NCBI GenBank assembly: GCA_905215055.1
Contig: CAJMOH010000052.1
Span: 1 to 17,141 of the forward strand
DNA: 17,141 nucleotides
Source of the DNA: an uncultured bacterium
GTDB lineage: Bacteria > Bacillota > Clostridia > Oscillospirales > Acutalibacteraceae
Direction of reading: 5' to 3'
The notes under the pieces were generated by a model. That model was not told the DNA's origin, did no database searches, and saw nothing but the letters and a program-made list of their open reading frames with translations. Position 1 is the first letter of the stretch. Each line of letters opens with the position of its first letter. Made by a program: the position numbers and the translations under genes. Positions 1 through 9,098 of this stretch are shown here, in pieces.

Positions 1-217
1 CTCCTTCCCTGCCAGCAGGGTTTTCTCCGCGCAGGCTCCCAAGGGTCGCCGGGCTGTGGGGGGGCGGCAAACAGGCGGCGGCGCCTTCGCGTGGGCTGAC
101 AGTGGTATTTTACCACAAACAGGGACGGTTTACCAGGAGAAAGAGTGGGAATTTTCCTTTTCACAGGAGGAGAAGGCACAGGTTTCGCAAAGGATTCAGA
201 AGAAAATTGCAAAATAA
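1..217 (+). CDS. possible 3' end of an unidentified gene (partial)
   Basis: A reading frame is open from the left edge of the window (first full codon at position 2) to a TAA at 215-217, giving about 71 residues with no start inside. The last thirty or so residues are rich in Glu, Lys and Gln and look like a normal soluble protein C-terminus. The part before that is Gly/Ala/Arg-rich and less convincing. A second frame is also open across most of this stretch, so openness alone is weak evidence. I do not recognise the family. No terminator with a T-run is visible after the stop. Confidence 0.35.
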   Translation, partial: SFPASRVFSAQAPKGRRAVGGRQTGGGAFAWADSGILPQTGTVYQEKEWEFSFSQEEKAQVSQRIQKKIAK

Positions 218-387
218 AAAGAGATAGACGGGTGTCCTTCAATCGTGGATTTGTGAAAAACGCCAGAGAGTGAGGGCGGCAGACGGGAAAAAAACCCGGG
301 AAAACGGTTACAGCGCTGAGATATTTTCGGCGGAAAGCTGTAACTTTTTTGAGAAAATAGAAATTCTCAACAAAAATCCCGAAAGAG

Positions 388-425
388 GCATTTTGCATTT
401 TTCGGTTTCGTCAGTTGCAAAATGC
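388..425. promoter_or_regulatory. inverted repeat overlapping the oppA -35 (candidate operator)
   Basis: GCATTTTGCA (388-397) and TGCAAAATGC (416-425) are exact reverse complements separated by 18 bases. The right arm covers the proposed -35 hexamer at 415-420. A second pair, CCGAAA (379-384) and TTTCGG (400-405), interleaves with it. Perfect 10-bp arms over a -35 box suit a repressor or nutrient-responsive regulator site, but no regulator can be named from the sequence. Confidence 0.45.
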
Positions 426-443
426 TTCAACATGGTGTATCAT
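415..443 (+). promoter_or_regulatory. sigma-A-type promoter of the opp operon
   Basis: TTGCAA (415-420) is followed after 17 bases by TATCAT (438-443). Spacing is optimal and both hexamers are close to consensus. Transcription would start near 450, leaving a leader of about 80 nt before the oppA start at 530. The remainder of 218-414 holds no gene I can support. Confidence 0.6.
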
Positions 444-450
444 TACAGTA

Positions 451-495
451 TTGTGAGTCGATGGAGACCCGGTTGGATGACCCAGCGGCTCACAA
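451..495 (+). promoter_or_regulatory. oppA leader stem-loop
   Basis: TTGTGAG (451-457) and CTCACAA (489-495) pair perfectly and enclose a 31-nt G/C-rich loop. The left arm begins almost exactly at the predicted transcription start, so the mRNA would begin with this hairpin. It could stabilise the 5' end or act as a regulatory leader. I cannot match it to a known riboswitch class. Confidence 0.4.
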
Positions 496-529
496 AATTT
501 TATACTCTGAAAATCAGGGGGAATTTCGA

Positions 530-2290
530 ATGAAGCTGAGAAAGATGCTCGCTCTCGTGTTGGCTCTGGCTCTGCTGTGCGCCACCCTTACCGCCTGCGG
601 TAATGACAGCGGCACCAGCTCCACCGCCAGCGGGAGCACGACCAGCGAGGCCGAGTCCGGCGAGACCGCCTCTTCTGGCGATCAGAACATGGACAACTAT
701 ATCAATATGGAGCCCACCAGCCTGAACACGCTGCTGGCTACCTATGCCGCGGACTTCAACGTGCTGCGCGCTCTGTATGAGAACCTGATGGAGCTGGACG
801 AGAACGACGTGGCCCAGCCTGCCGCCGCCGAGAAGGTTGATATTTCCGAGGACGGCCTGGTATACACCTTCACCCTGCGGGATGACGGCGTGTGGTCCAA
901 CGGCGACCCTGTCACCGCCGATGACTTCGTGTTCGCTTGGAAGCAGGCCCTGGATCCCAAAGTGGCTTCTGACTACGCCTACATGCTGTTCTTCATCAAG
1001 AACGCGGAAGCTTACCTGAATTACCAGGGCTACGCTCTGGACCCCGCCGCCTGGGAAGAGGCCAATCCCGACGAGGAGCCTCCCGCCGAGACCACCTGGG
1101 AGGACGTGGGTGTGAAGCTTCTGGATGAAAAGACCATCGAAGTCACCCTGGAGCATCCCATTCCCTATGCCGGCTACCTGTTCACCTTTAAGACCCTGGC
1201 TCCCATCAACCAGAGCTTCTATGAGGAAGTGGGCGCCGACGCTTACGGCACCGACGCCGACAAGCTCTGCACCAATGGCCCCTACACCATTGAGGAGTGG
1301 TCTCACAACAGCTATGTGCGCGTTGTGAAGAACGAGAACTTCCACGGCGCCGACGAGATCACCGTGCCGGAGATGACCTACAACATTGTCACCAACGCCA
1401 ACACCGCCGTCAACTCCTTCCTGTCCGGCGAGCTGGACTATGTGACTATGTCCACCGGCGAGCTGATCACCCAGGTGGAGAACGCCGGCTACGAGGTTGT
1501 GAACCAGGATCCCAGCTCCTCCTTCTGGATGTACTGCAACACCGAGAACCAGTACATGTCCAACGTGAACCTGCGCCGGGCTCTGGCTCTGTCCTTTGAC
1601 AAGCAGGCCATGATCGACGCCATCTATCAGAACGGCAACCAGGCCATGACCAGCTTTACGCCTCCCGCTGTGATGGGCGCCAACGACACCTCCTTCCAGG
1701 CTGCTTTGCAGGAGGAGTACGGCGATCTGGTACCCGCCAACGGCGATGTGGAAGCCGCTAAGGAATACTTCCAGACCGCCCTCAGCGAGCTGGGCATCAC
1801 CGCCGAGCAGCTCAGCGGCCAGCTGTCCATCGACTGCTCTGACGATCCCACTGTGCAGGCACAGGTTGCCTTCTATCAGGAGCAGTGGAGACAGAACCTG
1901 GGCATCGAGGTGACCATCAATCCCATGCAGGCCACCCAGGTGAACTCCAACCGCCAGAACGGCAACTTCGTCATGTCCATCGGCGGCTGGTCTCCCGACT
2001 ACAACGATCCCATGACCTTCCTGGATCTGTTTGTCACCAACGGCGGCAACAACGACTCCAAGTGGAGCAACGCCGAGTATGACCAGCTGATCGCTGACGC
2101 CACCGTGGAGACCGACGAGAACGCCCGTCAGGAGATGTTCTACCGCTGCGAGCAGATCCTGGCCGACGAGTATCCTGTGATCCCCACCTACTGGAGAGCT
2201 GACTCCTACGCCATCAACCGTGACCGTGTCACCGGCGGCGAGCTGATCACCTCCTTCCAGACCAAGTTCTTCTACGCAGACCTGGCGTAA
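530..2290 (+). CDS. oppA: oligopeptide ABC transporter substrate-binding lipoprotein (OppA, SBP_bac_5 family)
   Basis: This is the extracytoplasmic peptide-binding component of the Opp importer, anchored to the outer face of the membrane. I start it at ATG 530 (586 residues), with an AGGGGG ribosome site at 516-521. An in-frame ATG at 422 lies inside the promoter and is rejected. Residues 1-22 form a lipoprotein signal (Lys/Arg start, Leu/Ala core) with lipobox L20-T21-A22-C23, so Cys23 should be lipidated. A Ser/Thr/Gly-rich tether runs to about residue 50. The binding domain then carries the family pattern SEDGLVYTFTLRDD followed by WSNGDPVTADDFVFAWK. The length is normal for OppA. It is the first gene of oppABCDF, and strong hairpins follow it, which would allow higher expression than the permease genes. 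A related ligand such as a glycan oligomer cannot be excluded. Confidence 0.93.
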   Translation: MKLRKMLALVLALALLCATLTACGNDSGTSSTASGSTTSEAESGETASSGDQNMDNYINMEPTSLNTLLATYAADFNVLRALYENLMELDENDVAQPAAAEKVDISEDGLVYTFTLRDDGVWSNGDPVTADDFVFAWKQALDPKVASDYAYMLFFIKNAEAYLNYQGYALDPAAWEEANPDEEPPAETTWEDVGVKLLDEKTIEVTLEHPIPYAGYLFTFKTLAPINQSFYEEVGADAYGTDADKLCTNGPYTIEEWSHNSYVRVVKNENFHGADEITVPEMTYNIVTNANTAVNSFLSGELDYVTMSTGELITQVENAGYEVVNQDPSSSFWMYCNTENQYMSNVNLRRALALSFDKQAMIDAIYQNGNQAMTSFTPPAVMGANDTSFQAALQEEYGDLVPANGDVEAAKEYFQTALSELGITAEQLSGQLSIDCSDDPTVQAQVAFYQEQWRQNLGIEVTINPMQATQVNSNRQNGNFVMSIGGWSPDYNDPMTFLDLFVTNGGNNDSKWSNAEYDQLIADATVETDENARQEMFYRCEQILADEYPVIPTYWRADSYAINRDRVTGGELITSFQTKFFYADLA

Positions 2291-2325
2291 GGAACGTTTT
2301 TAAGCTAACCTTACACCGCGTGTAC

Positions 2326-2357
2326 GCAGGCGAGGGCGCTTCGGTGTCCTCGCTTGC
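2326..2357 (+). terminator. strong UUCG-capped hairpin after oppA (partial terminator or mRNA stabiliser)
   Basis: Bases 2326-2339 pair with 2344-2357 in a continuous 14-bp stem (three G-U pairs) closed by a C(UUCG)G tetraloop at 2340-2343. No clean T-run follows, so full termination is unlikely. Its position just after oppA suits 3'-end protection of the oppA message or partial termination, giving more binding protein than permease. Confidence 0.65.
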
Positions 2358-2424
2358 CGGTGTTTCCAGGTTCTTTTCCAAATAGGATGGGATAGGGAAT
2401 GGGAAAAGAGTTCTTTTCCAGCGC

Positions 2425-2448
2425 GTGGGACCCCCTTGCGGGTCCCAC
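2425..2448 (+). terminator. second hairpin between oppA and oppB
   Basis: GTGGGACCC (2425-2433) and GGGTCCCAC (2440-2448) form a perfect 9-bp stem with a 6-nt loop. Again no T-run follows. Together with the UUCG hairpin upstream it makes the 239-base oppA-oppB gap strongly structured. The rest of this gap holds only the oppB ribosome site. Confidence 0.6.
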
Positions 2449-2529
2449 CAGCGCGCTCTATTCCCCGCAAAAAGAGAGAGAACGCACAGAAATGATTGAT
2501 AAAAAAACTGGAAAGGAGGAAATTGCCGT

Positions 2530-3471
2530 ATGATCAAGTATACCTTAAAGCGGCTGGGCTATGCCATTGTCACCCTGTTTGTGCTGGTGACGCTGACCTT
2601 CTTCATGCAGCGCCTGCTGCCCGGCGACCCCTTTGTGGGTGAGAAAGCCCTGCCCGAAGCAACCATGGCGGCTCTGCGGGCCAAGTACGGCCTGGACCAG
2701 CCGGTGTGGATGCAGTATTTGATGTATCTCGGCAATTGCCTGCACGGAGACCTGGGTCTTTCCCTGCAGAATAACCGCCCCGTCACCGATATTATCGCCG
2801 AGTCCTTTGTGGTTTCCGCCGACGTGGGCATCCGGGCCGTGCTGTTTGCCTTTGTTCTGGGCGTGCTGCTTGGCACCATTGCCGCCATCAACCGGGGCCG
2901 GGCCGCGGACACCATCGCCATGCTCATCGGCTTGATCGGCGTTTCGGTGCCCAGCTTTATTGTGGCTTCAGTGCTTCAGTACTTCCTGGGCCTGCAGCTG
3001 ACCATGGCAAACGGCGGCAACGCCATCTTTGCCACCACCGGCTGGGACGACTGGAATTCCAAGATTCTGCCGGTGTTCGCTTTGGGCTTTGGCTCTTTGG
3101 CTCAGATTTCCCGGCTGACCCGCACCTCTATGCTGGATGTGCTGGGGCAGGATTACATCAAGACCGCCAAGGCCAAGGGCCTGTCTCAGCCGGCCATCAT
3201 CTGGAAGCACGCCCTGCGCAACTCCATTACCCCGGTGGTTACGGTGCTGGGTCCCATCACCGCCGGCGTGCTGACAGGCGGCTTTGTGGTGGAAAACATC
3301 TTTTCCATTCCCGGCCTGGGCCGTTACTTCGTCCAAAGCACCCAGTTCCTGGACTACACCATGATCTCGGGTACCACCATTTTCTACGGCGCGTTTTTGA
3401 TCCTGGCCAACCTGGTGGTGGACCTGGTGTACGGCGTCATCGACCCGAGAGTAAAGCTGCAGGAGGGCTGA
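2530..3471 (+). CDS. oppB: oligopeptide ABC transporter permease OppB
   Basis: One of the two membrane subunits of the Opp importer, 313 residues, normal for the family. The start ATG 2530 is preceded by a strong AAAGGAGG site about 10 bases upstream. Features: an N-terminal membrane segment at about residues 8-28, the family's LPGDPF sequence at 30-35, several further hydrophobic segments (about 100-120, 130-155, 180-195, 235-255, 280-302), and the cytoplasmic EAA coupling loop at about 208-230 (DYIKTAKAKGL, then WKHALRN), which docks on the ATPases. The C-terminus YGVIDPRVKL is typical. The gap to oppC is 4 bases, so the two are probably translationally coupled. Confidence 0.95.
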   Translation: MIKYTLKRLGYAIVTLFVLVTLTFFMQRLLPGDPFVGEKALPEATMAALRAKYGLDQPVWMQYLMYLGNCLHGDLGLSLQNNRPVTDIIAESFVVSADVGIRAVLFAFVLGVLLGTIAAINRGRAADTIAMLIGLIGVSVPSFIVASVLQYFLGLQLTMANGGNAIFATTGWDDWNSKILPVFALGFGSLAQISRLTRTSMLDVLGQDYIKTAKAKGLSQPAIIWKHALRNSITPVVTVLGPITAGVLTGGFVVENIFSIPGLGRYFVQSTQFLDYTMISGTTIFYGAFLILANLVVDLVYGVIDPRVKLQEG

Positions 3472-3475
3472 AGCT

Positions 3476-4429
3476 ATGGAAAAAATTGACAAGAGCAGGT
3501 TTGCCTGGGTGGGCGCCGACCCGGAAAAGCGGGAGGGCATAGCCCGCCCCAGCGTAACCTATTGGAAGGACGCCATGGGGCGTCTGGCGAAAAACAAGGT
3601 GGCCGTTGTCTGCCTGGGGCTGATTGTCTTGCTGATTCTGGCCTGTGTGCTGGTACCCTTCTTCACCCCCTTTGACAGCCGGGAGCAGCATTTGGCTGAG
3701 TCTAACCAGGGCTTTTTCACCGCCTGCACCGACGAGCGCTACGAGGGACAGAATCTGGTTCATGTGTTCGGCACCGACCGCCTGGGCCGGGACCTGCTGG
3801 TGCGCACCTTTGAGGGCGGCCGGGTGTCCCTGATGATCGCCTTCTCCGCCGTGTTTGTCAACCTGATTATCGGCATGATCTACGGCGGCGTGTCCGGCTA
3901 TTTCGGCGGCATTGTGGACAACATCATGATGCGTATTGTGGAGATTATCAACGGTATCCCCTATCTGATCGTTGTGGTGCTGCTGATGATGGTGCTGCCA
4001 AAGGGCATCTTCACCATGGTGGTGGCCTACGCCACCGTGGGATGGACAGGCATGGCCCGGCTGGTGCGCGGCCAATGTCTCTCCCTGAAGAACCAGGAGT
4101 TTGTGGTGGCGGCCGAGGCCATGGGCGCCAGGGCCAGCCGGATTATCGGCAAGCACCTGCTGCCCAACACCCTGTCGGTCATCATCATCAACGTGACCCT
4201 GCAGGTACCCAGCGCCATCTTTACCGAGGCGTTCCTGTCCTACATTGGCATGGGCGTACCGGTACCCCAGCCCTCCTGGGGCATGCTGGCCCAGGAAGGC
4301 GCCAGCGTTTTCCAGAGCTATCCCTGGCAGCTGTGGATTCCCGCCATCGCCATCAGCCTGACCATGCTGTCCTTTAACCTGTTGGGCGACGGCCTGCGGG
4401 ATGCCTTTGACCCGCGTTTGAGGAGGTGA
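3476..4429 (+). CDS. oppC: oligopeptide ABC transporter permease OppC
   Basis: The second membrane subunit of the importer, 317 residues. The ribosome site GGAGGG lies inside the end of oppB. A cytoplasmic N-terminus of about 40 residues is followed by the first membrane segment (about 42-63), an extracellular stretch, and the OppC/DppC hallmark HVFGTDRLGRD at 96-106. The EAA loop is at about 208-231 (EFVVAAEAMGA, then KHLLPN). The C-terminus GDGLRDAFDPRLR is typical of the family. It would pair with OppB to form the translocation pore. The stop at 4427-4429 lies next to the oppD ribosome site. Confidence 0.95.
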   Translation: MEKIDKSRFAWVGADPEKREGIARPSVTYWKDAMGRLAKNKVAVVCLGLIVLLILACVLVPFFTPFDSREQHLAESNQGFFTACTDERYEGQNLVHVFGTDRLGRDLLVRTFEGGRVSLMIAFSAVFVNLIIGMIYGGVSGYFGGIVDNIMMRIVEIINGIPYLIVVVLLMMVLPKGIFTMVVAYATVGWTGMARLVRGQCLSLKNQEFVVAAEAMGARASRIIGKHLLPNTLSVIIINVTLQVPSAIFTEAFLSYIGMGVPVPQPSWGMLAQEGASVFQSYPWQLWIPAIAISLTMLSFNLLGDGLRDAFDPRLRR

Positions 4430-4434
4430 GCACC

Positions 4435-5452
4435 GTGGCAAAAGATATGAAAAAAGTTGTGTTAGACGTGAACGACCTTCACGTTTCCTTTGACACCTAT
4501 GCCGGCGAGGTTCAGGCCGTGCGGGGCGTCACCTTCCAGCTCCACGAGGGCGAGGTGCTTGCCATTGTGGGCGAATCCGGCTGCGGCAAAAGCGTGACCG
4601 CTCAGACCGTGATGAAGCTGAACCCCATGCCCCCTGCCCGCATCCCCCAGGGCGAGGTGCATCTGGGCGAGCACGACATCGTCAAGGCCTCTGAGAAGGA
4701 AATGCAGAAGCTGCGCGGCAAGGAAGTGTCCATGATTTTCCAGGACCCCATGACCTGCTTAAACCCCACCAAGCATGTGGGCAAGCAGATTGTGGAGGCC
4801 ATCCGCCACCACCGGAAGCTCTCCGCGGCGGAGGCCAAGGAGGAGGCCATCAAGTATTTGAAGATGGTGAACATCCCCAACGCGGAAACCCGGGCCAAGC
4901 AGTATCCTCACGAGTTTTCCGGCGGCATGCGCCAGCGGGCCATGATTGCCATGGCTTTAAGCTGCAACCCCAAGGTGCTGATTGCCGACGAGCCCACCAC
5001 GGCTCTGGACGTGACCATTCAGGCCCAGATTATGGATCTGCTCAAGGAGATCAAAGAGGAGACGGACACGGCCATCATCCTGATTACCCACGACCTGGGC
5101 GTTGTGGCGGGCATGGCCGACCGGGTGGCCGTGATGTATGCTGGCAAAATTGTGGAGACCGGCACGGTAGAGGACATTTTCTACCGCAATTCCCATCCCT
5201 ACACCCAGGCCCTCTTGAAGAGCCTGCCCACCGTGGAGTCGGAAAAGAAGGACCGGCTGGTGTCCATTCCCGGAACCCCTCCGGACCTGCTGGCGCCCCC
5301 CAAGGGCTGCGCCTTTGGCGCCCGGTGCAAGCACTGCATGAAGATCTGCCAGGAGGAGCAGCCCCCCGAGTTCACTTTGGGCGAGGGCCACACCGCCTCC
5401 TGCTGGCTGCTCCATCCCGACTGTCCCAGCGCGGAAGAAAGGGGAGAGAAAG

Positions 5453-5463
<11 letters not shown>
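4435..5463 (+). CDS. oppD: oligopeptide ABC transporter ATPase OppD
   Basis: One of two ATPases powering peptide import. I start it at GTG 4435 (342 residues), because AGGAGG at 4421-4426 is then 8 bases away. GTG 4426 overlaps that site and ATG 4447 is too far. Motifs: Walker A GESGCGKS 46-53, Q-loop FQDP 102-105, signature FSGGMRQR 161-168, Walker B VLIADEP 181-187, switch His219. The C-terminal oligopeptide-transporter region carries Cys292, Cys298, Cys301, Cys305 and Cys323. The conserved cysteines of this tail have been linked to an iron-sulfur cluster in a mycobacterial OppD, so one is possible here (inference). It overlaps oppF by 11 bases. Confidence 0.95.
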
Positions 5464-6430
<967 letters not shown>

Positions 6431-6441
6431 TCGATCCCAAG

Positions 6442-6472
6442 AAAAGGCCGTCCCAAAAGGGGCGGCTTTTTT
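6442..6472 (+). terminator. intrinsic terminator of the opp operon
   Basis: GCCGTCCC (6447-6454) pairs with GGGGCGGC (6459-6466) across an AAAA loop (one G-U pair). Six T follow at 6467-6472 and a run of A precedes it, so it may also work for the convergent small gene on the minus strand. Confidence 0.9.
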
Positions 6473-6480
6473 GCGTGGGG

Positions 6481-6675
6481 TTACAGCAGAATTCCCAGGG
6501 CGCCCACCACCAGCATAAAGAGGCTTAGACCGGCCAGCGCGCCGTAGGTGACGTCTTTCTCCCCTTCCCGGACCACCTCCCGGACGGTGTGGGCTAGGAA
6601 GAACACAAAAGTAAACGGGGTTAGCCAGATCAGCCAGCTGCAAAGTGTGAGGAAGAGTTCGGTGAGATTCAGCAT
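6481..6675 (-). CDS. small two-helix membrane protein, unknown function
   Basis: A 64-residue protein with two hydrophobic segments (about residues 5-29 and 43-63) separated by a charged stretch rich in Arg, Glu and Lys, so a helical hairpin in the membrane is likely. I do not recognise a family. Support for a real gene comes from its own promoter (TTGCAA, 17 bases, TATTAT, read leftward) and a GGGAGG ribosome site about 10 bases before the ATG at 6675. It also fits neatly between the opp terminator and the divergent beta-galactosidase promoter. It ends close to the bidirectional-looking opp terminator. Confidence 0.7.
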   Translation of the reverse strand: MLNLTELFLTLCSWLIWLTPFTFVFFLAHTVREVVREGEKDVTYGALAGLSLFMLVVGALGILL

Positions 6676-6714
6676 TGTCGGAAGGCCTCCCGCGAGTTAG
6701 TTTAAGCTAATTTC

Positions 6715-6743
6715 ATAATAGCACACGCTCCCCCGCTTTGCAA
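6715..6743 (-). promoter_or_regulatory. promoter of the small membrane protein gene
   Basis: Read on the minus strand, TTGCAA (6743-6738) is followed after 17 bases by TATTAT (6720-6715). Transcription would start near 6708, about 30 bases before the start codon. Confidence 0.65.
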
Positions 6744-6760
6744 GGAAATGTGCGGTTTTC

Positions 6761-6791
6761 AAAAGAGAAAAAAGCGAATTTTCCCTCTTTT
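6761..6791. promoter_or_regulatory. inverted repeat between divergent promoters
   Basis: AAAAGAG (6761-6767) and CTCTTTT (6785-6791) are exact reverse complements with a 17-base A/T-rich centre. The element lies between the two divergent promoters and reaches the -35 of the beta-galactosidase promoter, so a regulator site is possible. A/T-rich composition makes chance pairing fairly likely. Confidence 0.3.
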
Positions 6792-6816
6792 CAAACGGGG
6801 AAAGACCAGGTACAAT
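6788..6816 (+). promoter_or_regulatory. promoter of the GH42 beta-galactosidase gene
   Basis: TTTTCA (6788-6793), 17 bases, then TACAAT (6811-6816). The -10 is good and the -35 modest, as expected for a regulated promoter. Transcription would start near 6823, giving a leader of about 43 nt. Confidence 0.5.
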
Positions 6817-6865
6817 GAGGGCAGATTCCCGGCACGCCGCCGGACTGCGATTTGGAGGAGACAAG

Positions 6866-8890
6866 ATGAAACCATTGACCCCGAAATTTCCCCACATGCT
6901 CCACGGCGGGGATTACAACCCCGACCAGTGGCTGGACCGTCCCGACATTCTGGAGGCGGACATCCGCCTGATGAAGCAGGCCCACATCAACTGTGTGTCC
7001 GTGGGCATCTTCGCCTGGGCCAAGCTGGAGCCCCAGGAGGGCGTGTACGATTTTGACTGGCTGGAAAAAATCATTGACAACCTGTATGAAAACGGCATCT
7101 ACACCGTGCTGGCCACGCCTTCCGGCGCCAAGCCCGTGTGGATGAGCGAGAAGTACCCGGAGATCCGCCGGGTGCGGGCCGACCTGCGTCACGAGGAAAC
7201 CGGCGGCCGGCACAACCACTGTTACACCTCCCCCCTCTACCGGGAGAAGGTGAAGGCCATGGACACCGCCCTGGCCCAGCGGTTTGCCAAGCACCCTGGG
7301 GTGATTTTGTGGCACCTCTCCAACGAGTACGGCGGCGAGTGCTACTGCCCCCAGTGCCAGGCGGCTTTCCGCCGGTGGCTGAAGGAAAAGTACGGCACCC
7401 TGGAAAACCTGAACCACCAGTGGTGGACCCCCTTCTGGAGCCACACCATCACCGACTGGGAGCAGATCCACGCCCCCGGCCCTCTGGGGGAGCAGAGCGT
7501 TCACGGCTTGACCCTGGACTGGAAACGCTTTGTCACCCACCAGGTGGTGGACTTTATGAAGGTGGAACGGGAGGCGGTGAAGGCCGTCAACCCGGAGATC
7601 CCCGTCACCACCAACTTTATGTACGATTTCTACCAGTACAACTACTTCAAGTTCAAGGACCAGCTGGACGTGATCTCCTGGGACGCCTATCCCCAGTGGC
7701 ACAACAAGGACAACCTGGAGACCGTGATGGACTTTGCCCTGTGGCACGACGTGATGCGCTCCATCAAGCGGCAGCCCTTCCTGCTGATGGAGTCCACCCC
7801 CAGCTACACCAACTGGACCCCGGTCTCCAAGATGAAGAAGCCCGGCCTGCACCTGGCCTCCTCCATGACGGCGGTGGCCCACGGGTCCAACTCGGTGCAG
7901 TATTTCCAGTTCCGCAAGAGCCGGGGCTCCTCGGAGAAATTCCACGGCGCCGTGGTGGACCATTACGGCGGCAGCGACACCCGGGTATTCCGGGACGTGA
8001 CCCAGGTGGGCAAGCGCCTGGAGGAGATAGACCCCATTGCCCAGAGCACGGTCAACGCCCAGGTGGCCCTGGTGTTTGACATGGAGAACCGCTGGGCGGT
8101 GGAGGACGCCGCCGGACCCAGAAACATGGGCATCCACTATGCCGAGCAGGTGCGCGCCCACTATCGGGCGCTGTGGCGCATGGGCGTGCCGGTGGACATT
8201 GTGGACGAGGAGTGCGACATCGACCGGTACAAGGTGGTCATTGCCCCCATGCTGTACCTGCTGCGGGCTGGCTTTGAGGAAAAGCTGAAGGCCTTTGTGG
8301 ACCGGGGCGGCGTGCTGATCGGCACCTATCACACGGGGCTGGTCAACGAAAACGACCTGTGCTATCTGGGCGGCTGGCCCGGCGCCGGGCTGATGGAGCT
8401 GTTCGGCGTTTGGCACGAGGACACCGACGCCCTCTGGGACGACGAGAGCAACACCCTGCGGCTGGCCGATGGCCGGGAGTATGAGATCCGGGAGCTGTGC
8501 GCCTTGATCCACGCCAAGGGCGCCCAGGTGCTGGGGACCTATGGAGAGGACTTCTACGCCGGGGAGCCGGCCCTCACCGTGAACCAGTACGGCAAGGGCA
8601 AGGCCTATTACATTGCCGCCTCTGTGGAGGAGGACTTCTATCTGGACCTGTACCAGCAGCTGGCGGAGGAGCTGTCCCTGACCCGGGCCTTGCCGGAACT
8701 GGCGCCCCAGGGCGTGGAGGCCTGCCTGCGGGAGACAGAGGACACTCAGTATCTGTTTTTGCAGAACTTTGCCGGGGAGGAGCGAACGGTCTCTCTGCCC
8801 CAGGGCACTGTCACGCTGGAGGGAGAGCCGGCCGCTCAAGCCCGGCTGGCCTCCTATGACAGTCAAATTTTCCAGCGCAAAAAGGACTAA
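6866..8890 (+). CDS. beta-galactosidase, glycoside hydrolase family 42
   Basis: Hydrolyses terminal beta-D-galactose from small galactosides. There is no signal peptide, so it acts in the cytoplasm. I start it at ATG 6866 (674 residues), 5 bases after GGAGGAG; an upstream in-frame ATG at 6815 lacks a ribosome site. The N-terminal TIM barrel spans about residues 10-390. Glu154 in SNEYGGE is the expected acid/base and Glu309 in LLMES the expected nucleophile. Cys119, Cys159, Cys161 and Cys164 match the four-cysteine metal site known in some GH42 enzymes. The trimerisation domain (about 395-600) and a small C-terminal domain follow, with a length normal for the family. It appears monocistronic with its own promoter. 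No sugar transporter is adjacent, so the substrate cannot be narrowed. Confidence 0.95.
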   Translation: MKPLTPKFPHMLHGGDYNPDQWLDRPDILEADIRLMKQAHINCVSVGIFAWAKLEPQEGVYDFDWLEKIIDNLYENGIYTVLATPSGAKPVWMSEKYPEIRRVRADLRHEETGGRHNHCYTSPLYREKVKAMDTALAQRFAKHPGVILWHLSNEYGGECYCPQCQAAFRRWLKEKYGTLENLNHQWWTPFWSHTITDWEQIHAPGPLGEQSVHGLTLDWKRFVTHQVVDFMKVEREAVKAVNPEIPVTTNFMYDFYQYNYFKFKDQLDVISWDAYPQWHNKDNLETVMDFALWHDVMRSIKRQPFLLMESTPSYTNWTPVSKMKKPGLHLASSMTAVAHGSNSVQYFQFRKSRGSSEKFHGAVVDHYGGSDTRVFRDVTQVGKRLEEIDPIAQSTVNAQVALVFDMENRWAVEDAAGPRNMGIHYAEQVRAHYRALWRMGVPVDIVDEECDIDRYKVVIAPMLYLLRAGFEEKLKAFVDRGGVLIGTYHTGLVNENDLCYLGGWPGAGLMELFGVWHEDTDALWDDESNTLRLADGREYEIRELCALIHAKGAQVLGTYGEDFYAGEPALTVNQYGKGKAYYIAASVEEDFYLDLYQQLAEELSLTRALPELAPQGVEACLRETEDTQYLFLQNFAGEERTVSLPQGTVTLEGEPAAQARLASYDSQIFQRKKD

Positions 8891-8967
8891 AACAGGGCAA
8901 AATAACAGAGGGGAATCACAAAACTGGCTGAAAAAACCAGACAAAAATTGTTCGGTACGGCAAAAAT

Positions 8968-8987
8968 AAAAAAAGGCGGGTTTTTTT
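8968..8987 (+). terminator. weak terminator-like element after the GH42 gene
   Basis: Seven A, GGCGGG, then seven T could form an A-U hairpin with a U-tract. There is no G/C stem, so termination would be inefficient unless it works in another way. It is the only terminator-like sequence between the GH42 gene and the next one. Confidence 0.3.
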
Positions 8988-9098
8988 GTAGAAAACCGAC
9001 AGGATGTATGTTAAGCTTTTATTAAGAGAGAAGGCGTATATCCGCGCCTTTGGCACCTGTGTTTTCCAAAAAACGGAAAAGAAAGGAAAGGCCTGCAT

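Noticed and set aside
422..529. Upstream ATG extension of OppA
   Set aside because: It would put 36 residues before a perfect lipoprotein signal, and the ATG lies between the -35 and -10 boxes.
270..533. 87-codon plus-strand frame before oppA
   Set aside because: It runs through the proposed promoter and leader, ends inside the oppA start, and has no ribosome site.
3437..4441. Minus-strand open frame opposite oppC
   Set aside because: His/Gln/Gly-rich shadow composition, no ribosome site or domain.
6791..8944. Minus-strand open frame of 717 codons opposite the GH42 gene
   Set aside because: Antisense shadow of a gene with complete active-site motifs, with no recognisable domain of its own.
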